The notes below the pieces were generated by a model that did no database searches, was not told the DNA's origin, and saw nothing but the letters and a program-made list of their open reading frames with translations. Positions 1-12,249 of a stretch of 64,000 nucleotides of DNA are shown in pieces; within the stretch, counting starts at the first letter, position 1; each line of letters starts with the position of its first letter. The DNA is from Pleodorina starrii (lineage: Eukaryota > Chlorophyta > Chlorophyceae > Chlamydomonadales > Volvocaceae). The DNA lies in assembly GCA_030267565.1 (NCBI GenBank), contig BRXU01000011.1, forward strand, positions 2,966,501 through 3,030,500. Reading direction: 5' to 3'. The translations under genes were made by a program, and so were the position numbers.

Positions 1-23
1 CCGTCGGGGCCTGTGCTGTGCAG

Positions 24-577
24 CCCCACTTCGGTTACTCACGGCGGCTCGCGAGTGGGTGAGTGTGGCGGGCGGGCGGCCGGGCGGGCGGGTGGGCGGG
101 AGGGCGGCCGGGTCGGGCCAGGGTGCAGCAAAGCAACGGAGAGCAGTCGTCCCATTCGTTGCCGAAAGTTCGGTCCCTGCTTGCCTTGCCGTGCCCTAAC
201 GGGCACCAGACCGAAACGCTTGTGACGTCACCCCGGCCAAAGGGCTTGCGGCGTCCGTGGCCGGGCAACCCGCCCGCAACCCGCAGAGACGCGGTTAGAT
301 TGGGGAACCGACTGAGTATACTTTTTCACCTCGAAATGACGCACTGGAAAGTTATGAGAAAAGTCCGTGCTGGTTTTAATCCAGATAGATAAAAACGTCT
401 TACAAACCGCTCTTGAACCTCTCTCGAGGATCCGCTGCCCAGATACCCGGAACCCGTAACCCTCTCTGCCTCCGACTCTGCGCAGACGAGGCCATCCGCG
501 TGTTTGCTCGCACCGCCTACGAGCCGGGAGAGCACCGGCACAGCCTGCTGCTGGCGCCGTCACCGTTGGACAGCGCC

Positions 578-608
<31 letters not shown>

Positions 609-2466
609 GCGGCGGCGGCGGCGACGGCTCGGACCCGCACCATTTAGAGCCGCTGCCGTTGGCGCCCATCCCCCGCACTGTGCCGAGACACGTGACCGAA
701 GCGCTGTCCTCAATGCTGCTGCTGCCGCCTGCTGCTGCTGGGGGCATCCGGGGACCCGGGGTGCCGTCGTACAATGAGGTGAGCCGATGGGGCGGCGGCA
801 GCGCGTGCAAGCGTGTGTCTGGGGCTTGTTTGATGGTGGTCCTGCGCGGTGGCACGGGGGGCGCCGGCCGTGTTGGCCGTAGGGCTGCGTAGCGGCGCAG
901 GGGTGGAGGAGTGGGCGCGAGTGGCGGCGGCGGCTGTCGATGCTCCGCCTTGGTTCACCCCAGGTAAGGCGTTGCGCCATGTGCGAGCACAGCTGCCGCT
1001 ACTACCCACCACCACCACAACCACCACCACAACCACCACCGCCACCACAACCACCACCGCAACCACCACCACAGCCACCACTTATTGGGCACGTAAGCCC
1101 TCCCCAGCGAATGCCCCGCATTCCGGCCCTGTCCCAAACGACATCCACAACCGCAACCGCAACTGCATCCACAACCGCAACCGCAACCACGATTGCACCC
1201 GGGCTATCGTTGCCGCAGGGCGGTGGCGGTGGCTTCGCCCGCTTCAGCTACGAGGCGTTGTCGTCGCCACCGGGTTCCGTCGGCCCCGACCTCGCCGGCA
1301 TCTCCGGTCGCCCGCTCGGAGTCGCCCTCCCCCAGCCCCCCTCCACCTTCCACCCCCAACCTCCCGATGAGCCGCTCAGCGGACCCTACCCCCGGCCGCA
1401 GTGTCACCGCATAAGGCCCTCCCCAGCCAGCTGCACGGGAGGGCCCATGGCGGCGGCAGCGGCAGCGACGGCGCCTGCAGGCCGCGGCGGCGGCAGCGAC
1501 TGGCAATCGCTGCCGCCGCCGCCGCCCCTGCTGCCCGGCCGGGGAGCGGCCCGGCGGGTCAGCACGTGCGGCCCCTGGGACCAGGAATGTCCGAGCAGTC
1601 CCGCGTCGCCGGCGCGGCTCCGCGCGGCGGCGGCGGCGGCGGCGGCGGCGCGTCCCTCTTCGACGGGGATGCGAGCCGCGCGTGAGTCGTGCAGCGGCGG
1701 CAGCGGCGGCGGCGCCGCCGCCGCCAAGGGCGCCGCCGCCGGCGGCGGCGCGGAGGCGGCGCGCCCGCTCTCTCCCAGCGGCCTCATCAAGGGTTACGCG
1801 GTCGTTGGCGGCGGCCCCCTGGATTACCGGACTTTAGACGCGGTGCCACGGCTAGGACTAGACGCGCCCAGAGTCAAGGCAGGCGGCGCCGCCGCGGGTG
1901 GCGGCGGCGCCGCCGCCGCCGCCGGTCTTGCCAACGTGCTCCACCACACGCGGCCATGCACGGCGCAAGGCGGCGTCGGCACCAGCGCCGACCTGCCGTC
2001 GCCAGCTGGCAGGTTCGCGCGCGGGCGGCGCGCCAGCTGCACGGGCGTCTCGGCGCCGCCGCCGGCCGCCGCCGCCGCCGCCGCCGTCGCCGCCGGCAGC
2101 AGCAGCGCCAGCATCAGCCTGGGACCGATGCTGATAACTCGGGAGCAGGTGGATAGCTACATGACAGCGCAGGTGCAGGCACAGGCGCAGGCACAGGCGC
2201 AGGCACAGGCGCAGGCACAGGCTGCACAGCAGGGGCAAGCCGGGCAGGCAGGGCAGGCAGGGCAGGCAGGGCAGCAGGGGCGGAGCGTTGCCAGCGGCAG
2301 GTCGCGGGGCGCCACGGGCAGCGCGCGACCCGGCGGAACGCACAACGTCATCGGCACGCGGGGGTGTCTGACGGACGAGCCGGGGCCGCAGGGCCCGAGG
2401 GCGCTGCGGAGGGAGGTGGCGACGTTGGAGGCGCACGGGGGCGGTGGGAGGACGCGCGGCGCCTGA
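24..2466 (+). CDS. Unrecognised low-complexity protein, 3' part of gene (5' end outside window)
   Basis: I do not recognise this protein. Two coding exons are supported by phase: 486-778 (acceptor GCAG, donor GTGAGC) and 964-2466, ending in TGA. Together they give about 598 residues. A further small exon at 24-58 would join in phase but rests only on a splice-site match. The more structured part is the start of the first exon (DEAIRVFARTAYEPGEHRH). Then come poly-Gly, a CxxC-type stretch (CAMCEHSC) followed by PPPQ repeats, many Ala/Gly runs, a possible conserved block SPSGLIKGYAVVGGGPLDY, and near the C-terminus an Ala-Gln dipeptide run and GQA repeats. No catalytic motif is visible. Low-complexity tracts of this kind are common in green-algal regulatory proteins, but no function can be inferred. 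The acceptor at 961-963 is followed by GTAAGG, so it also looks like a donor, and that boundary is the weakest. Confidence 0.5.
1001..1190 (+). repeat. Imperfect CCACCACAA/CCGCAACCA coding microsatellite
   Basis: Repeats of CCACCACAACCA type encode Pro-Pro-Gln runs, followed by ACAACCGCAACCGCAAC repeats encoding Thr/Ala. They lie inside the last exon of the unrecognised gene and explain the overlapping low-complexity open frames on both strands. Confidence 0.8.
2164..2278 (+). repeat. Ala-Gln and Gly-Gln-Ala coding tandem repeats
   Basis: A 12-bp CAGGCACAGGCG-type repeat encodes alternating Gln-Ala. It is followed by a 9-bp GGGCAGGCA-type repeat encoding GQA triplets. Both stay in frame in the C-terminal exon of the unrecognised gene, so length changes here would keep the frame (9 or 12 bp units). 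Confidence 0.8.
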
Positions 2467-2823
2467 GGCGGCCTCCCGGTCGCTGCGGTTCCGCGCCTGG
2501 CTTGACAGGAGGGGTGCAGGAGGAGAGGGGCTGTTGGGTTGTAAAGTTGCAGGGCGGGGCTGCGCGGCTGGCGGGCCCGGCGGTGGGAGGGAGCGATGGG
2601 TTGGAAGCGCCGGAAGCGTGCTGTCAACTTCGCCGGAGTGAAAGGGTAGGCTGTTGTTGTCACCAACGGCTTGCCTCGTTTCTTGCGCTGTCTGTGTTGG
2701 ACTGAGTCCGCACGCAAGGTTTGGCGCGGCTGAGATGGGCGGTTTGTTTGGGGGATGCCGCGCCGCATTTGGTGAAAGCGGTGCGAGTGTCGAATTTCGG
2801 ATGGTATTGCAGTTGGAATTGGC

Positions 2824-2857
<34 letters not shown>

Positions 2858-5800
2858 AAAGTTGATGGTGCTCACTTGTTGTGGTCAGAACTTAGGGTTT
2901 GCATTCAAAGGTACTGCGCATCTCGGGCAAGAAGCGCTTGCTGCGGTTTGAGTGTTGCTTTTGCAACGACCAACGAGCGAGCGCGGTCGTTAGGGTTGCA
3001 GTTGGGTTGCGGTTGGGGTTGTTGCATGACGGTACTCCATCGCAGGCGGGGCCCGGGCGGGAGCGGACCGGAGCGCTGTGCAGCGCTGCGCCGCGTTCTT
3101 CGTCTGCGCTTCTCAATTTTCAGCCGCTCCCGAGTGCAAAACCGGTTTAGCAGATTAGCACGGATGGATGGATGGGTTGATGGATGGGTGTATGGATGGA
3201 TGGATGGTGCATGGGCAGAGGGGGAATTGGTTGAGGGGGTTGTTTGAAGCATGTCGGGACAGCGAAACTGATGTAAAGCCAATCGGTCGCGGTCTCTGTT
3301 ATTGTTAATGAGGCCTCTGTTTTGAATCACAGGAGGCAGCCAGGGCGGGTCCCCAGCGTCAAGTTGTTTGGCAGTTCGGGGGGTTGTTAATAAGTTGGCT
3401 CGACTGCAGGATGTTGAGATTCATGACGTCGTAATTGATCCTTTTTACGTTGATGCTCTAAATAGCGCCAATTGACCGATCGACAGATGGGACGGTTGCG
3501 GAGCTCGTACGACACCACCATCAAAAGAACGTTACACGCATGAACTTGTTTATTCCGGGCCGGTCTGCACGGAAGGGTTTGGGCCAGCGCGACTTGTTCT
3601 CGTAAGGAATGCATCGATGCATATGAGGATGTGTGTGCGACGGGGTCGCGGTCGGCGGGCGGAGCTTCATTCGATCATTCCGGAGAAGATTGCCGTACAT
3701 GTACACTTTGCTGTACATCGTACTTTCGGTCACTGCGGGCCGCCCGGAGAGCAGCGGCTGCAAAGAATTAGAGTTGTTGGCGCCTCTCTCTCCTGCTTCG
3801 GAATGGAATGGGAGCAGGGAACACGGGTCGCAAGCCTGATGGGCCGCTTAGGGGTGCACACACTGGCGGCGTGCGGGTTGGCGGGCTACGGGGCTAGGGA
3901 CCGCGGCTGAGGCGCTGCAATTCATCCGGCGTCGCTACTCGGCTGAGGCGGTTTGGGGCAGCGGCGGCGACGACGACAACGACGACGGAGATTCCCTCCC
4001 GCGCACTGCCCACATCACATCAAGGCTCGCCCGTCACGCCGCTGCCCGCTGCAGACGGCCCGGCTGGCGCGCGGGGCCCGGGCTTGGTCCCCAGGGTTGG
4101 GACTCCAGTCAGCCACCCACCCCCTGGAGCTACTCTACCCTTCCACATTCCGACTTTCTCCACGATGTTGTCACTTCGTCGGTGCCCTTGGGGGTGGTGC
4201 GGAGAATGGCGCCGTTTTGGGTGGACGACGGACGACTGACCCACCGAAGAATCCGTGTCTGGCCTCCTGCCGCCATCTGCGGCGCATTCAGAACTCCCGA
4301 GTTCCGACGAGGGCGAAAAGGCGGCGCGCCGTGCTGAGACGTCCAGCGGCCGTGCTGTGGCCCTGCTGAGTCGTGGGTGTGTGCCCGTGTGTCCGTTTTC
4401 ATCGGGGCCGGCAAATCATGACGCGGTCTGGCGGCACAAATGGCAGAGCGAGGGAGAGAAGCGGCACACGTGTGCCCGTGTTCTGCACGTGCGTGTGCGT
4501 GTGCGCAGCTGTGTTTGGGGGCGCGTGTGTGAGCGTGTGTTTCTGTCGGCTGTGGCGCGGATGAATGGACACCGGCTGCTGCTGCTGCTGCTGCTGCAAC
4601 GTAAGGTGGTAGTGACGGAGCAGGGGCGGTGGCGATTGCACTCGTGGAGGGCACGTCTCTGAAAAAATTGCGGTTACCGCTAAGGCAAGAGCGACGATGG
4701 CGACAGATGGGGGGTATCGGGTATGGTACATACGTACATGCAGGTGCAGGTGCAGGGACACGGCGCGGGTCGGTCGATGCGGCCGTCAGCGAGTGTCGCA
4801 AGATTTGACACACGGGGCAAGCAAGGGCTGAAGTCTGCCCCCTCCCCAGCCCCCTCCGCCCTCCCTGCCATGCTCCCATCATGCCGCGGACTGCCCCTGC
4901 GACACGATCGTGACGCGACGCGACTCGTCTCGCGACCCGCGGATGCAGCATCCCTCCCTCCCGTGCTGAGCTGGCGACGGTAATGCGTACGACAGCCGTG
5001 CAAAAAGTGAAACCCGGGCAGGGCACCCCCCCAAGTGACCGACGGCTTCAATGCTTCCACGTGCGATACGCTACTTCATCCCTTCCCCTCCCCGGGTACC
5101 GTATTTCCCCGCGTGCCGATGCTGGCCAGCTCACAGCCGCACACCACACCACGCCGCTCCACTCCGTCCCCAGGAGGTGATTTGGATCGGCTCCAGGCGG
5201 AGGGGCCGGGAGGCACCTCATGGTCGTACCACAACAAGCCGTACACTATCATTCCCCAGCTCCCCGCAGATCGCACTGCGAGGCCCCCGTTGTGGCCTCG
5301 GGTGCGATTGCACGGAGCAGAGGAAAGGCGCTCCGCCCCACGGCTGACTGCCTGCCATCGGCCCACACTCCGCACGGCCCGGCAGGCACCCGCTCCCCGC
5401 CCCCGTTGCCGGCATTCACCAGGCACCGGCCCTCTCACCGCGCGAAAGGCAGGCCGTGCCGCGCGCCTTGCTCGTTCGCTTAACTATGGGCTTGGTGCCG
5501 TCGCCGCACCGCACCGCTGCATTTCACTGCATTTGCATGAGCGCACGCGGATTCCAGCCACAGCTTCTCACCGCATGAGCGCGTGATCGGGAAAAAGAAT
5601 ACAATATGCGCCAGGCCGGGCCGGACATGTGAACAGCCCACAAAAAGAATCATGGCGGTGCAAACCCAACCCCACCCCACCACCCGCGTGCCAGGCGGGG
5701 GCCGCGACGGTTCGAGCCACCAGAGTGCTGCGTCTCGAGGAACAACCCAAACCGCCCCCGCCCCCCCGTGTGAGCCGCCCCACTCACAGGGCCCGCGTCG

Positions 5801-6509
5801 GTCTGCCTCTCTCACGGCCCGCCTGCACTGCACTACCGCTTTCTTAACCAACAATAGGCAGACTTGCATGCATGCATGCGTACATGCGTACATCGGTAAA
5901 TCAGTCAGTCAGTGCAGCACCTCGCACGCACCTGGCTCAGCGCGCTGCCCCGCTCTCCAGCCATACACACAAACACATACACACACACATCGGGCCTCGA
6001 TCCTTGTTCCTCCCTCCGGGCGGGGCGGCGTCGGAGTCGTCACAGAGGGCCCCGCCTGCCCGCCTGCCTGCCTGCAGGGCCCCTGCCGCTGCCCCCGCGC
6101 CCAGCCCCGCCCTGCCGTGCACGTCAGCACTCGTACATCCCTCCCACGCCCCATTCGTTCCTACATTGCTTGGTGAGTCCAGCCCCCCCCCCCCCCGGGA
6201 AGCAGAGCCCCGCAGACGACCGACCGACCAGACGGAGGACGCACACGTGGAGACATGATGCCTTTTCTCGTCTTTGACGAGGGCGCAACGCGCCGCTGCC
6301 GCTGCCGCTGGCTCGAAACGCCGTTAACCCCTCGCCCTCCCTCTAGAGCGGCGCAGCCGGTGCGACCGCCCTCCCTCTGGGCTGACCAGCCCTGCGCAGC
6401 GGCGACCCGCCCGCCGACCCTGAAGCCCCGGGATCGGCTACGGAGCGGACAAGAGACGGTACAGACAGGCGCCTGCCTCTCCTAGCACCGCCTCTCCACT
6501 ACCTTCATC
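2467..6509. other. 4.0 kb without a supported gene
   Basis: This stretch separates the stop of the unrecognised gene (+) from the stop of the NEK kinase (-), so it should hold both 3' UTRs. A TGTAA polyadenylation-type motif lies at 2540-2544. It also holds a GGAT-type microsatellite near 3161-3207, CTG runs near 2815-2860 and 4575-4600, CA-rich tracts, and a 14-base C run near 6184-6197. Open frames here are low complexity and lack conserved motifs. A short exon-like segment near 5174-5270 is discussed under rejected items. Confidence 0.6.
3161..3207. repeat. GGAT/GATG tetranucleotide microsatellite
   Basis: Repeated GGATG/GGTTGATGGATGG units in non-coding DNA downstream of the unrecognised gene. 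Confidence 0.7.
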
Positions 6510-9500
6510 TCACCGCGGCAGTGTCGAATTGAGTCCTCTCCCCGTCAAACAGATGCTGTGACCCGTGATGCCCAGATCCAGTTCCCCGCCACCACCACCA
6601 CCGCCACCGCCACCGCCTCCGGCCGACACGCCGCCGCTGTGCCCGGACGCCGAGCCCTGCCGCGCCCCGCCCGTGCTGCTGCTGCTGCCCACGCTGCCCC
6701 CTCCCCCAACGCCCCCAATCCCTCCCACCCCGCCTCCACCCCCGAGCCCCCCGCCCGGCTGCCACTGCGGCTGCTGCTGCATGTAGTGCTGTTGCTGCTG
6801 CTGCTGCTGCTGGTAGTGGTGCATAATGCCCTGGTTCTGCTGCTGCTGCTGCTGCTGCGACATGAGGCGCTGCTGCTGATGCGTGTGCGGCAGGTGCTGA
6901 GCCAGGTGGGAGTTGACGGCGGTGAGCAGCTGGCCGATGGTGGGTCGCGAGTGCGGCAGCGGCTGCAGCATGGCGCACACCAGCTGGCGCAGCTCCTCGG
7001 GCACGGAGGGCGGCAGCGGCTCGTACTCGCAGCTCTGAATGAGCTTGCCAAGCATGTACAGGCTCTGGTTCTCCTGTGCAGGGCAGCGGGGGTGGATCAG
7101 GGAGTGATATGCAGGGCAGCGGGTGTGGGGGGAGGAGCAAAGGCGAGGAGAGGCGGGGCGAGGCGAGGCGGCAGAACATGGAACGAGGCGGAGGAGACGT
7201 CGAGTCGCAGGTTTTCGGGCGGAAGAGGCGGTACAGGTTGTGGTGGAAGGCTGCTGGAGGAGTGTGGAGGGTTCATGGAGGCGGAGGGAGATGTCACTTG
7301 TAGGGTACCGGTATCAGCGCAGGTCGCGAGGCAGCGGCTGGACGAGCAGTCCGCCTCTGCCTCGCGGGGAAGGGTCACGGGGGTTGTAACTTGTGAGGGA
7401 GGCGGTGAAGCCAACGAGTGAAGCGGTGCTTAGTCGCAGGCAACGACGGGGACGGGCCGACGGGGACGGGGACGGGGACGGGGACTGTCGGGTCTTCCGC
7501 GGCGCGCGAGGAAACTGGGGCGAGCGGCCTGATCCGCCAACCGACCGACCAACTGCGGTGCAGTGCGGTGCCCCCACCCCCACCACCACCAGGGAGGACT
7601 TCCCGAAGGCACCAGGGCCGGGTGGGGGGAGGCAAGCTCAAGCGAAAGCGCGGGACATCAGCTGAGTGGGGGTGAGAGGCCGGGGCCGAGCCGCTTACCT
7701 TATAAAAGGGGTTTCGGAGCGCTATCAGTTCGTACAGCAGGCAGCCAAGGCTCCAGATGTCGGAGCTGAAGTCGTAGGGCTGCCCGCGGACGACCTCCTG
7801 CGAACACATCACATCACATATCACATCAAATCACAGGACCTCACATGACGTCACGTTCACATCAAACAGGGGTTGCGCACAATTCATTTATCTACCTACC
7901 TATCTACCTGCGTACCTACCAACCAACCAACCAACCTACCAACCAACCTACCTACGTGTACCGGTGTACGTGTATGTGACCAATCACTATCTCCACAGTC
8001 TCATGTCTCAGCGCCACAAACAACATGGCTGTTACTAATCCAAGGCCTGGTGAGCACACAGCACGAAACGCGGCTCCACAGCTCCCAAGCGCCAACTGCC
8101 CGCCCCTTGGGTTGCGCGGGCCGCTCGCCACTGCCCCCCTCGAGCGCATCCACTCCGCACCGCACCGACCCGCACCCACCGGGCTGAAGTAGTAGGGCGT
8201 ACCGACTGTTGTCTGTGCCTGCGCGCGAGAGGATGAGGCAGATGAACGGAGGGGTCGGGCCCAGGAGCCGTCTCAACACACGGGGGGTGGAGTGGAGGAA
8301 GGGCCCCAGGCTGCGGTCTCGGCGGCTGCGCTGCCGCGCACCAGCCTCCCTCACAGGCCTGAACTGGTAAAGCCAGCCTAGCCGGGCCCCTTACCCCCTC
8401 CCCCTCCGCAGCGTCTGTTCACCCCCACGTGACCTGCGTTCCTTCGCCGCCGGGGCCCGGGCGCCCGTGTTACCCCGTCCCTCCACTGCGGTATCTTCAT
8501 TTTTAACCCCCCCCACACACACACCCACACCCAGTCACCTGCAGCGTCCTGCTGCTGAAGTAGCGGCTGAGCCCCAGGTCCCCCAGCTTGAGGTCCCCGG
8601 ATGCGGTCACGAAGATGTTGGAGGGCTTGAGGTCGCGGTGCATCATGCGCCGGTCGTGCATGTGCTTCAGAGCGCTGCACACCTGCAGACACCACACACG
8701 CACACAAACACACACACTTGGGCGCAGGGATGCGGGACGCCCATCCGCTTCACACAGCGGACAACAGCCACACCGCGCAGCGCAGCAGATCGGGGCGGGA
8801 CAGCCGCAGAGCTCAGCGGAGCAGGGACACGGCGGAGAGGAGAAGAGAGGAGCGGAGCGGAAAGCTGCGCAACTCGCCCATACCCACCCGCGCTCCTTTA
8901 GCCCCGCAACCCCCTCCCCCCTCCCTCTTGCCTCCCCCCCCTACCTGTTGGAACTGCACCCAGACCTTCTCCGCGCTGAAGGCCTGCCCCGCCTCCAGTC
9001 GCTGCCGTATGACGTGTCCCAGGTCTCCCCCCTCCGCCCACTCCAGCACAATGACCAGCTCGTTGGCCTCATTGGACAGGAAGGAGCGGAAGCAGCGCAC
9101 GATGTTGGGGTGCTCCACGTTCTGCAGGATCTTGACCTCCTTGACACACGCCTGCCGACTGGCCTGGTCCATCATGTCAAAGATCTCCACCTGGGGGATG
9201 GCGGGAGATGGCGGGGCGAGGGCGGGGGTAAAAGAAAGCGGCCCGGGACGAGGGAACGCAACGAGGGCGGGGGGGGGGTATAACGAAGGTGATGCCGCAG
9301 CGGGGGGTTATCCACGCATGGGCCCGAAGTGGGGCAGTGCGGGCGCTGCGAAGCGCGGCGAGGACCGAAGATTGGGGGGCCCAACAGATACATCGGTAGG
9401 CCCAACATGGGGTGGGTTTGTGGCCGGGGGCGTCTGCAACGGGGCGAGGCAACGACAGCGAGGGGGATGGCAGCTGGGCGGCAGCTGCGCGGACGAGGCT

Positions 9501-11049
9501 GCAGCGGAGGTCCCAGGAGCTGCGCGGCACCGAGGAGGGATGCCACGAGCACGGTCCGGTAGATGCATGAATACATGCATCTGATTTTTCAGCAGCGAAT
9601 GCCAGGGCACTGCACTGCACTGTCTGTCGCACTTGCCAGCCGGGCCCTCCAGGCAAGTCGCTGCCCCATCACAAGCACTTTCATCCCGCTGGGGCACGAC
9701 CGCTGCGGCAGGCTGCAGGCTGCAGGTCAGGTCAGGTCGGGGGCCGCCACCGCCGCCGCCCCCGCCGTGCAAACACACGTTGCACAGGCTGGGTCGAGGT
9801 CGGAGCCGGAAGGGTGCAACGCTGCCCTTCCGACCTGCCCCCGCCCGCACACCGCTCTTCACCGCTGCTTCTGCTTCTGCGTCTGATGGAGACGCTCGCC
9901 AGCAGCCGCCAGCTACTTCCCCCAGGAGCCCCAGGAGCTTCCCCTGGCCGTTGCGTCAGCTATGACGGGGGCACTACCACCGCCGCCACCGCCACTGCTG
10001 CCACTGCCGCTGCATGCCGCTGCAGCTGACGGGGACATTGTCGCTGCCACTGCCGCTGCATGCAGCTGCGGGCTCCGCGCGTTCTTCCGCGGTTGTGCGG
10101 CTGCCGTTGCCGTATTTGCTGCCCCTCCCCCCGTCATGGATGTTGGTCAGTGGCGGCCGCACCAGCGCGTGGCCGGGACGCGTCCTGGCCCCCGGACTCG
10201 GGAGTACGCGCTACCGGTAGCGCGTCCACGCAGGCGCGTTTCGCCTGGTGGCGCACGCTTCTTGCCCACCCCCCTGGAGCCCGCCCCTGGGCCCCCGACC
10301 AGCTGCCCACGCGAGCCTGCCGCCCGTGCCTCCATCCGGGCTGGCGCCATCGCCGCCCTCATTGCTAGCGGTCCTCCGCGCAGCAGCGAGGCGTTTTAGG
10401 ACACAGTACCGCGCTGTGCCGTGCTGTGCTGTGCTATGAAGCCCCGCCCCTTCGATGCGCCGCTGAAAGCGCGCTGCGGCAGCTGCGGCGCCTGCTAAGC
10501 TGGCGTCGCAGCAGCAGCTGCACTCCGCGTGGCTCGCTGCGACTCCAGTGTGCAGCATTTGTGGATGGAGGCCGTGTGTGGCGGAGTTGCAGGTGCCGTG
10601 AACCGAGTTTCAACCTGCTCCGCTGCGACGGTACAGCGTGCGCGGGCGTGCCCACAGCCCCACCGGCCCGATGGACGCTCACGCGCTCACCCGTTTGATT
10701 GCCACCATCTCTCCCGTACGGAGATCCTTTGCGAGGTAGACTTGTGAGTACTTCCCGCGCCCGATCAACCGGTCCAGCTGTTAGGGTGGTGAAGGGGGCG
10801 GAGGAGGGGAGGGATGCTGGAATCGGCAGGAGCGCGGGTCGAACCCTTGAGGGAGGCGCAACCGACCTGGTAGTCCGCGAGTGACCCATGGCTGAACGCT
10901 GCCCCGGACGTGATGTCGCTAGTCATGTCGCTGCCCACGTCCGTATCTGTACAAACGCTTCCACCTCTGCCGTTGGTCACCGGCCGTGTGCTGTCCAGCA
11001 GCATCGAGTTCGTTGATGTTGAGTCCATTGTTGGCTGCTGTAAGGTCAC
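6510..11049 (-). CDS. NEK6/NEK7-like NIMA-related serine/threonine kinase
   Basis: Seven exons, all phase 0, give 453 residues: 10867-11049, 10691-10777, 8945-9190, 8539-8682, 8180-8218, 7699-7797, 6510-7073. The first 61 residues are a Ser/Thr/Asp-rich leader. The kinase domain follows: Gly loop GRGKYSQV, VAIK lysine (Lys89), then VEIFDMMDQASRQACVKEV, which is close to the NEK6/7 signature (Glu108 is the helix C Glu). Next come HRDLKPSN (Asp189), a DLG instead of DFG (GDLGLSR, as in NEK6/7), VGTPYYFSPE and SDIWSLGCLLYEL. The C-terminal tail is rich in Gln, Gly and Ala and replaces the coiled coil of long NEKs. NEK kinases act in mitosis and in cilium or flagellum length control; the algal role is inferred. 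The gene is divergent from the small gene at 11536, sharing about 486 bp of upstream DNA. The first exon's donor is GTCGGT, slightly weak. Confidence 0.9.
7891..7956. repeat. CTAC/CAAC tetranucleotide repeat in NEK intron 5
   Basis: CTACCTACCTATCTACC grades into CCAACCAACCAACCAACC. It lies in the intron between the exon encoding VGTPYYFSP and the exon starting EVVRGQ. Confidence 0.75.
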
Positions 11050-11535
11050 CTAGCTTGAGGATGGGATAATAGAGCCCTATCGCAGGTTGCCCACGGTTGG
11101 GTGCTTTGTTTCTGCCCGGGTGCGGACAAGGACCATCGCCATCTACATGTCATGTAATTGTCGTGAGTGTACCAAGAAATTTCGCTGTAAAATGAATTTG
11201 CGCCAAGGACCGAGTCTGTTTGGCAAGGGCCGAGCAACTCGCTCCTTCCTGCTTGCGCACCTTGCACCTATTAGTCCAGATTTATAATTATCATTTAGAC
11301 TGTTGGAGCTATGAGTAAAAAATGCGCTCTCTGGTCATAACCCGAGATTCGGAGAACGCCATTTCATTGCAGGACGTCCGTGCAACGAGAACTGTCAGTC
11401 CCGGTCTGCCAAAGCGGGCTCGAGTTGCTTAAATTAATTTGGTGTGCGTTTTAGGCGGTAACTGCTGGCCCCTTGTTTGTGCACGATCCCTTTGGCACCA
11501 CCCTTCCGCGACATCGCGTAAAGCTTGTCGCAAAC
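11050..11535. promoter_or_regulatory. Divergent intergenic region between NEK kinase and 92-aa gene
   Basis: This 486-bp stretch lies between two start codons pointing away from each other, so it must hold both 5' UTRs and both promoters. It is visibly less GC-rich than the flanking coding DNA, especially 11270-11440. I see no convincing TATA box. Confidence 0.5.
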
Positions 11536-11891
11536 ATGAGCTACACGTCCTACTTCCGGCACGCCAACTTCAGCTTCCCCACGGGGTTTTGGGCCCTAGT
11601 TGGCGGCGCCTTCTACCTTCAGCACGTTACGGGGCGGCCATTCACGGGGACGAAGGAGATTAGCACTGCCGAGTACAATGCGACGCCCCTGATCTACCTC
11701 CAGCATCCTGACCGCCACCCGACGGCGTTCCCGAAGGTAGGCTGGCGAACCGACTGCTATGTTAAAGGCTTGATGTCGGATATGATTCCGAATACTTCTC
11801 CCCTTGTTTGCAGGTGCCTCACATGACGGATGTCCCGCCAGCTCTTGATGAGCTGCACGCGAAGGCCCATGGCAAGGCGCACCACCACTAG
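11536..11891 (+). CDS. Small unrecognised 92-aa protein with one hydrophobic segment
   Basis: Two phase-0 exons, 11536-11736 (67 codons, donor GTAGGC) and 11814-11891 (acceptor TTTGCAG), give 92 residues. The N-terminus reads MSYTSYFRHANFSFPTGFW. A moderately hydrophobic stretch follows (about residues 14-28, FPTGFWALVGGAFYL) that could cross a membrane once. The middle is polar, with a YNATPLIYLQHPDRHP block, and the C-terminus ends in KAHGKAHHH. Size, single hydrophobic segment and polar tails resemble accessory subunits of mitochondrial respiratory complexes, but this is only inference and I do not recognise the family. Splicing, an in-frame stop and a TGTAA signal 264 bases downstream (12155-12159) support a real gene. 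It converges on the RNA-binding protein gene. Confidence 0.75.
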
Positions 11892-12154
11892 CGGAGAGGC
11901 GAGCAGAGCCGGCACCCGGCAGTGATGGCAGGAGCGCTTTCGCAATTGCCTGGCTCGGGCCAACCATTGCTGATATAGTCAACTGAAGAGTTTGCAGGGA
12001 TACCGAAGGGTGTGGGCTTGCCTTGCTTCTGAGGCTGCAAGCTCTGCTGACTGAGTGTTTTATGTCGAGGGCCACTGCAGTGTTGGCTCGTTTCGCTATC
12101 GCCAACGATCAGGGCATCGTTCGGTGTCTCGAGCTTGGGGCCCTGCGATTATCG

Positions 12155-12159
12155 TGTAA
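12155..12159 (+). terminator. TGTAA polyadenylation signal for the 92-aa gene
   Basis: TGTAA is the usual green-algal polyadenylation signal. This copy lies 264 bases after the TAG of the small gene and just short of the convergent neighbour's own signal. Confidence 0.6.
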
Positions 12160-12209
12160 TCTATACTGGTACAGTGGTTTCGGACTCTCGCCGGACGCGT
12201 TCGCGAATA

Positions 12210-12214
12210 TTACA
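12210..12214 (-). terminator. TGTAA polyadenylation signal (TTACA on + strand) for the PWI-RRM gene
   Basis: The reverse complement reads TGTAA, 36 bases after the stop codon of the RNA-binding protein gene. With the + strand signal at 12155-12159 it defines two 3' ends that nearly touch. Confidence 0.6.
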
Positions 12215-12249
12215 ACTCAACGCATAGACCTCGGCCATCGGCCAGCTCG

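Noticed and set aside
4130..5026. 298-codon open frame on the minus strand
   Set aside because: Composition is that of a shadow in GC-rich, CA-rich DNA. No motif, no splice partners.
5174..5300. Exon-like segment after a CCCCAG acceptor reading GDLDRLQAEGPGGTSWSYHN
   Set aside because: Looks coding over about 30 residues, but no partner exon, start or conserved motif could be joined to it on the + strand.
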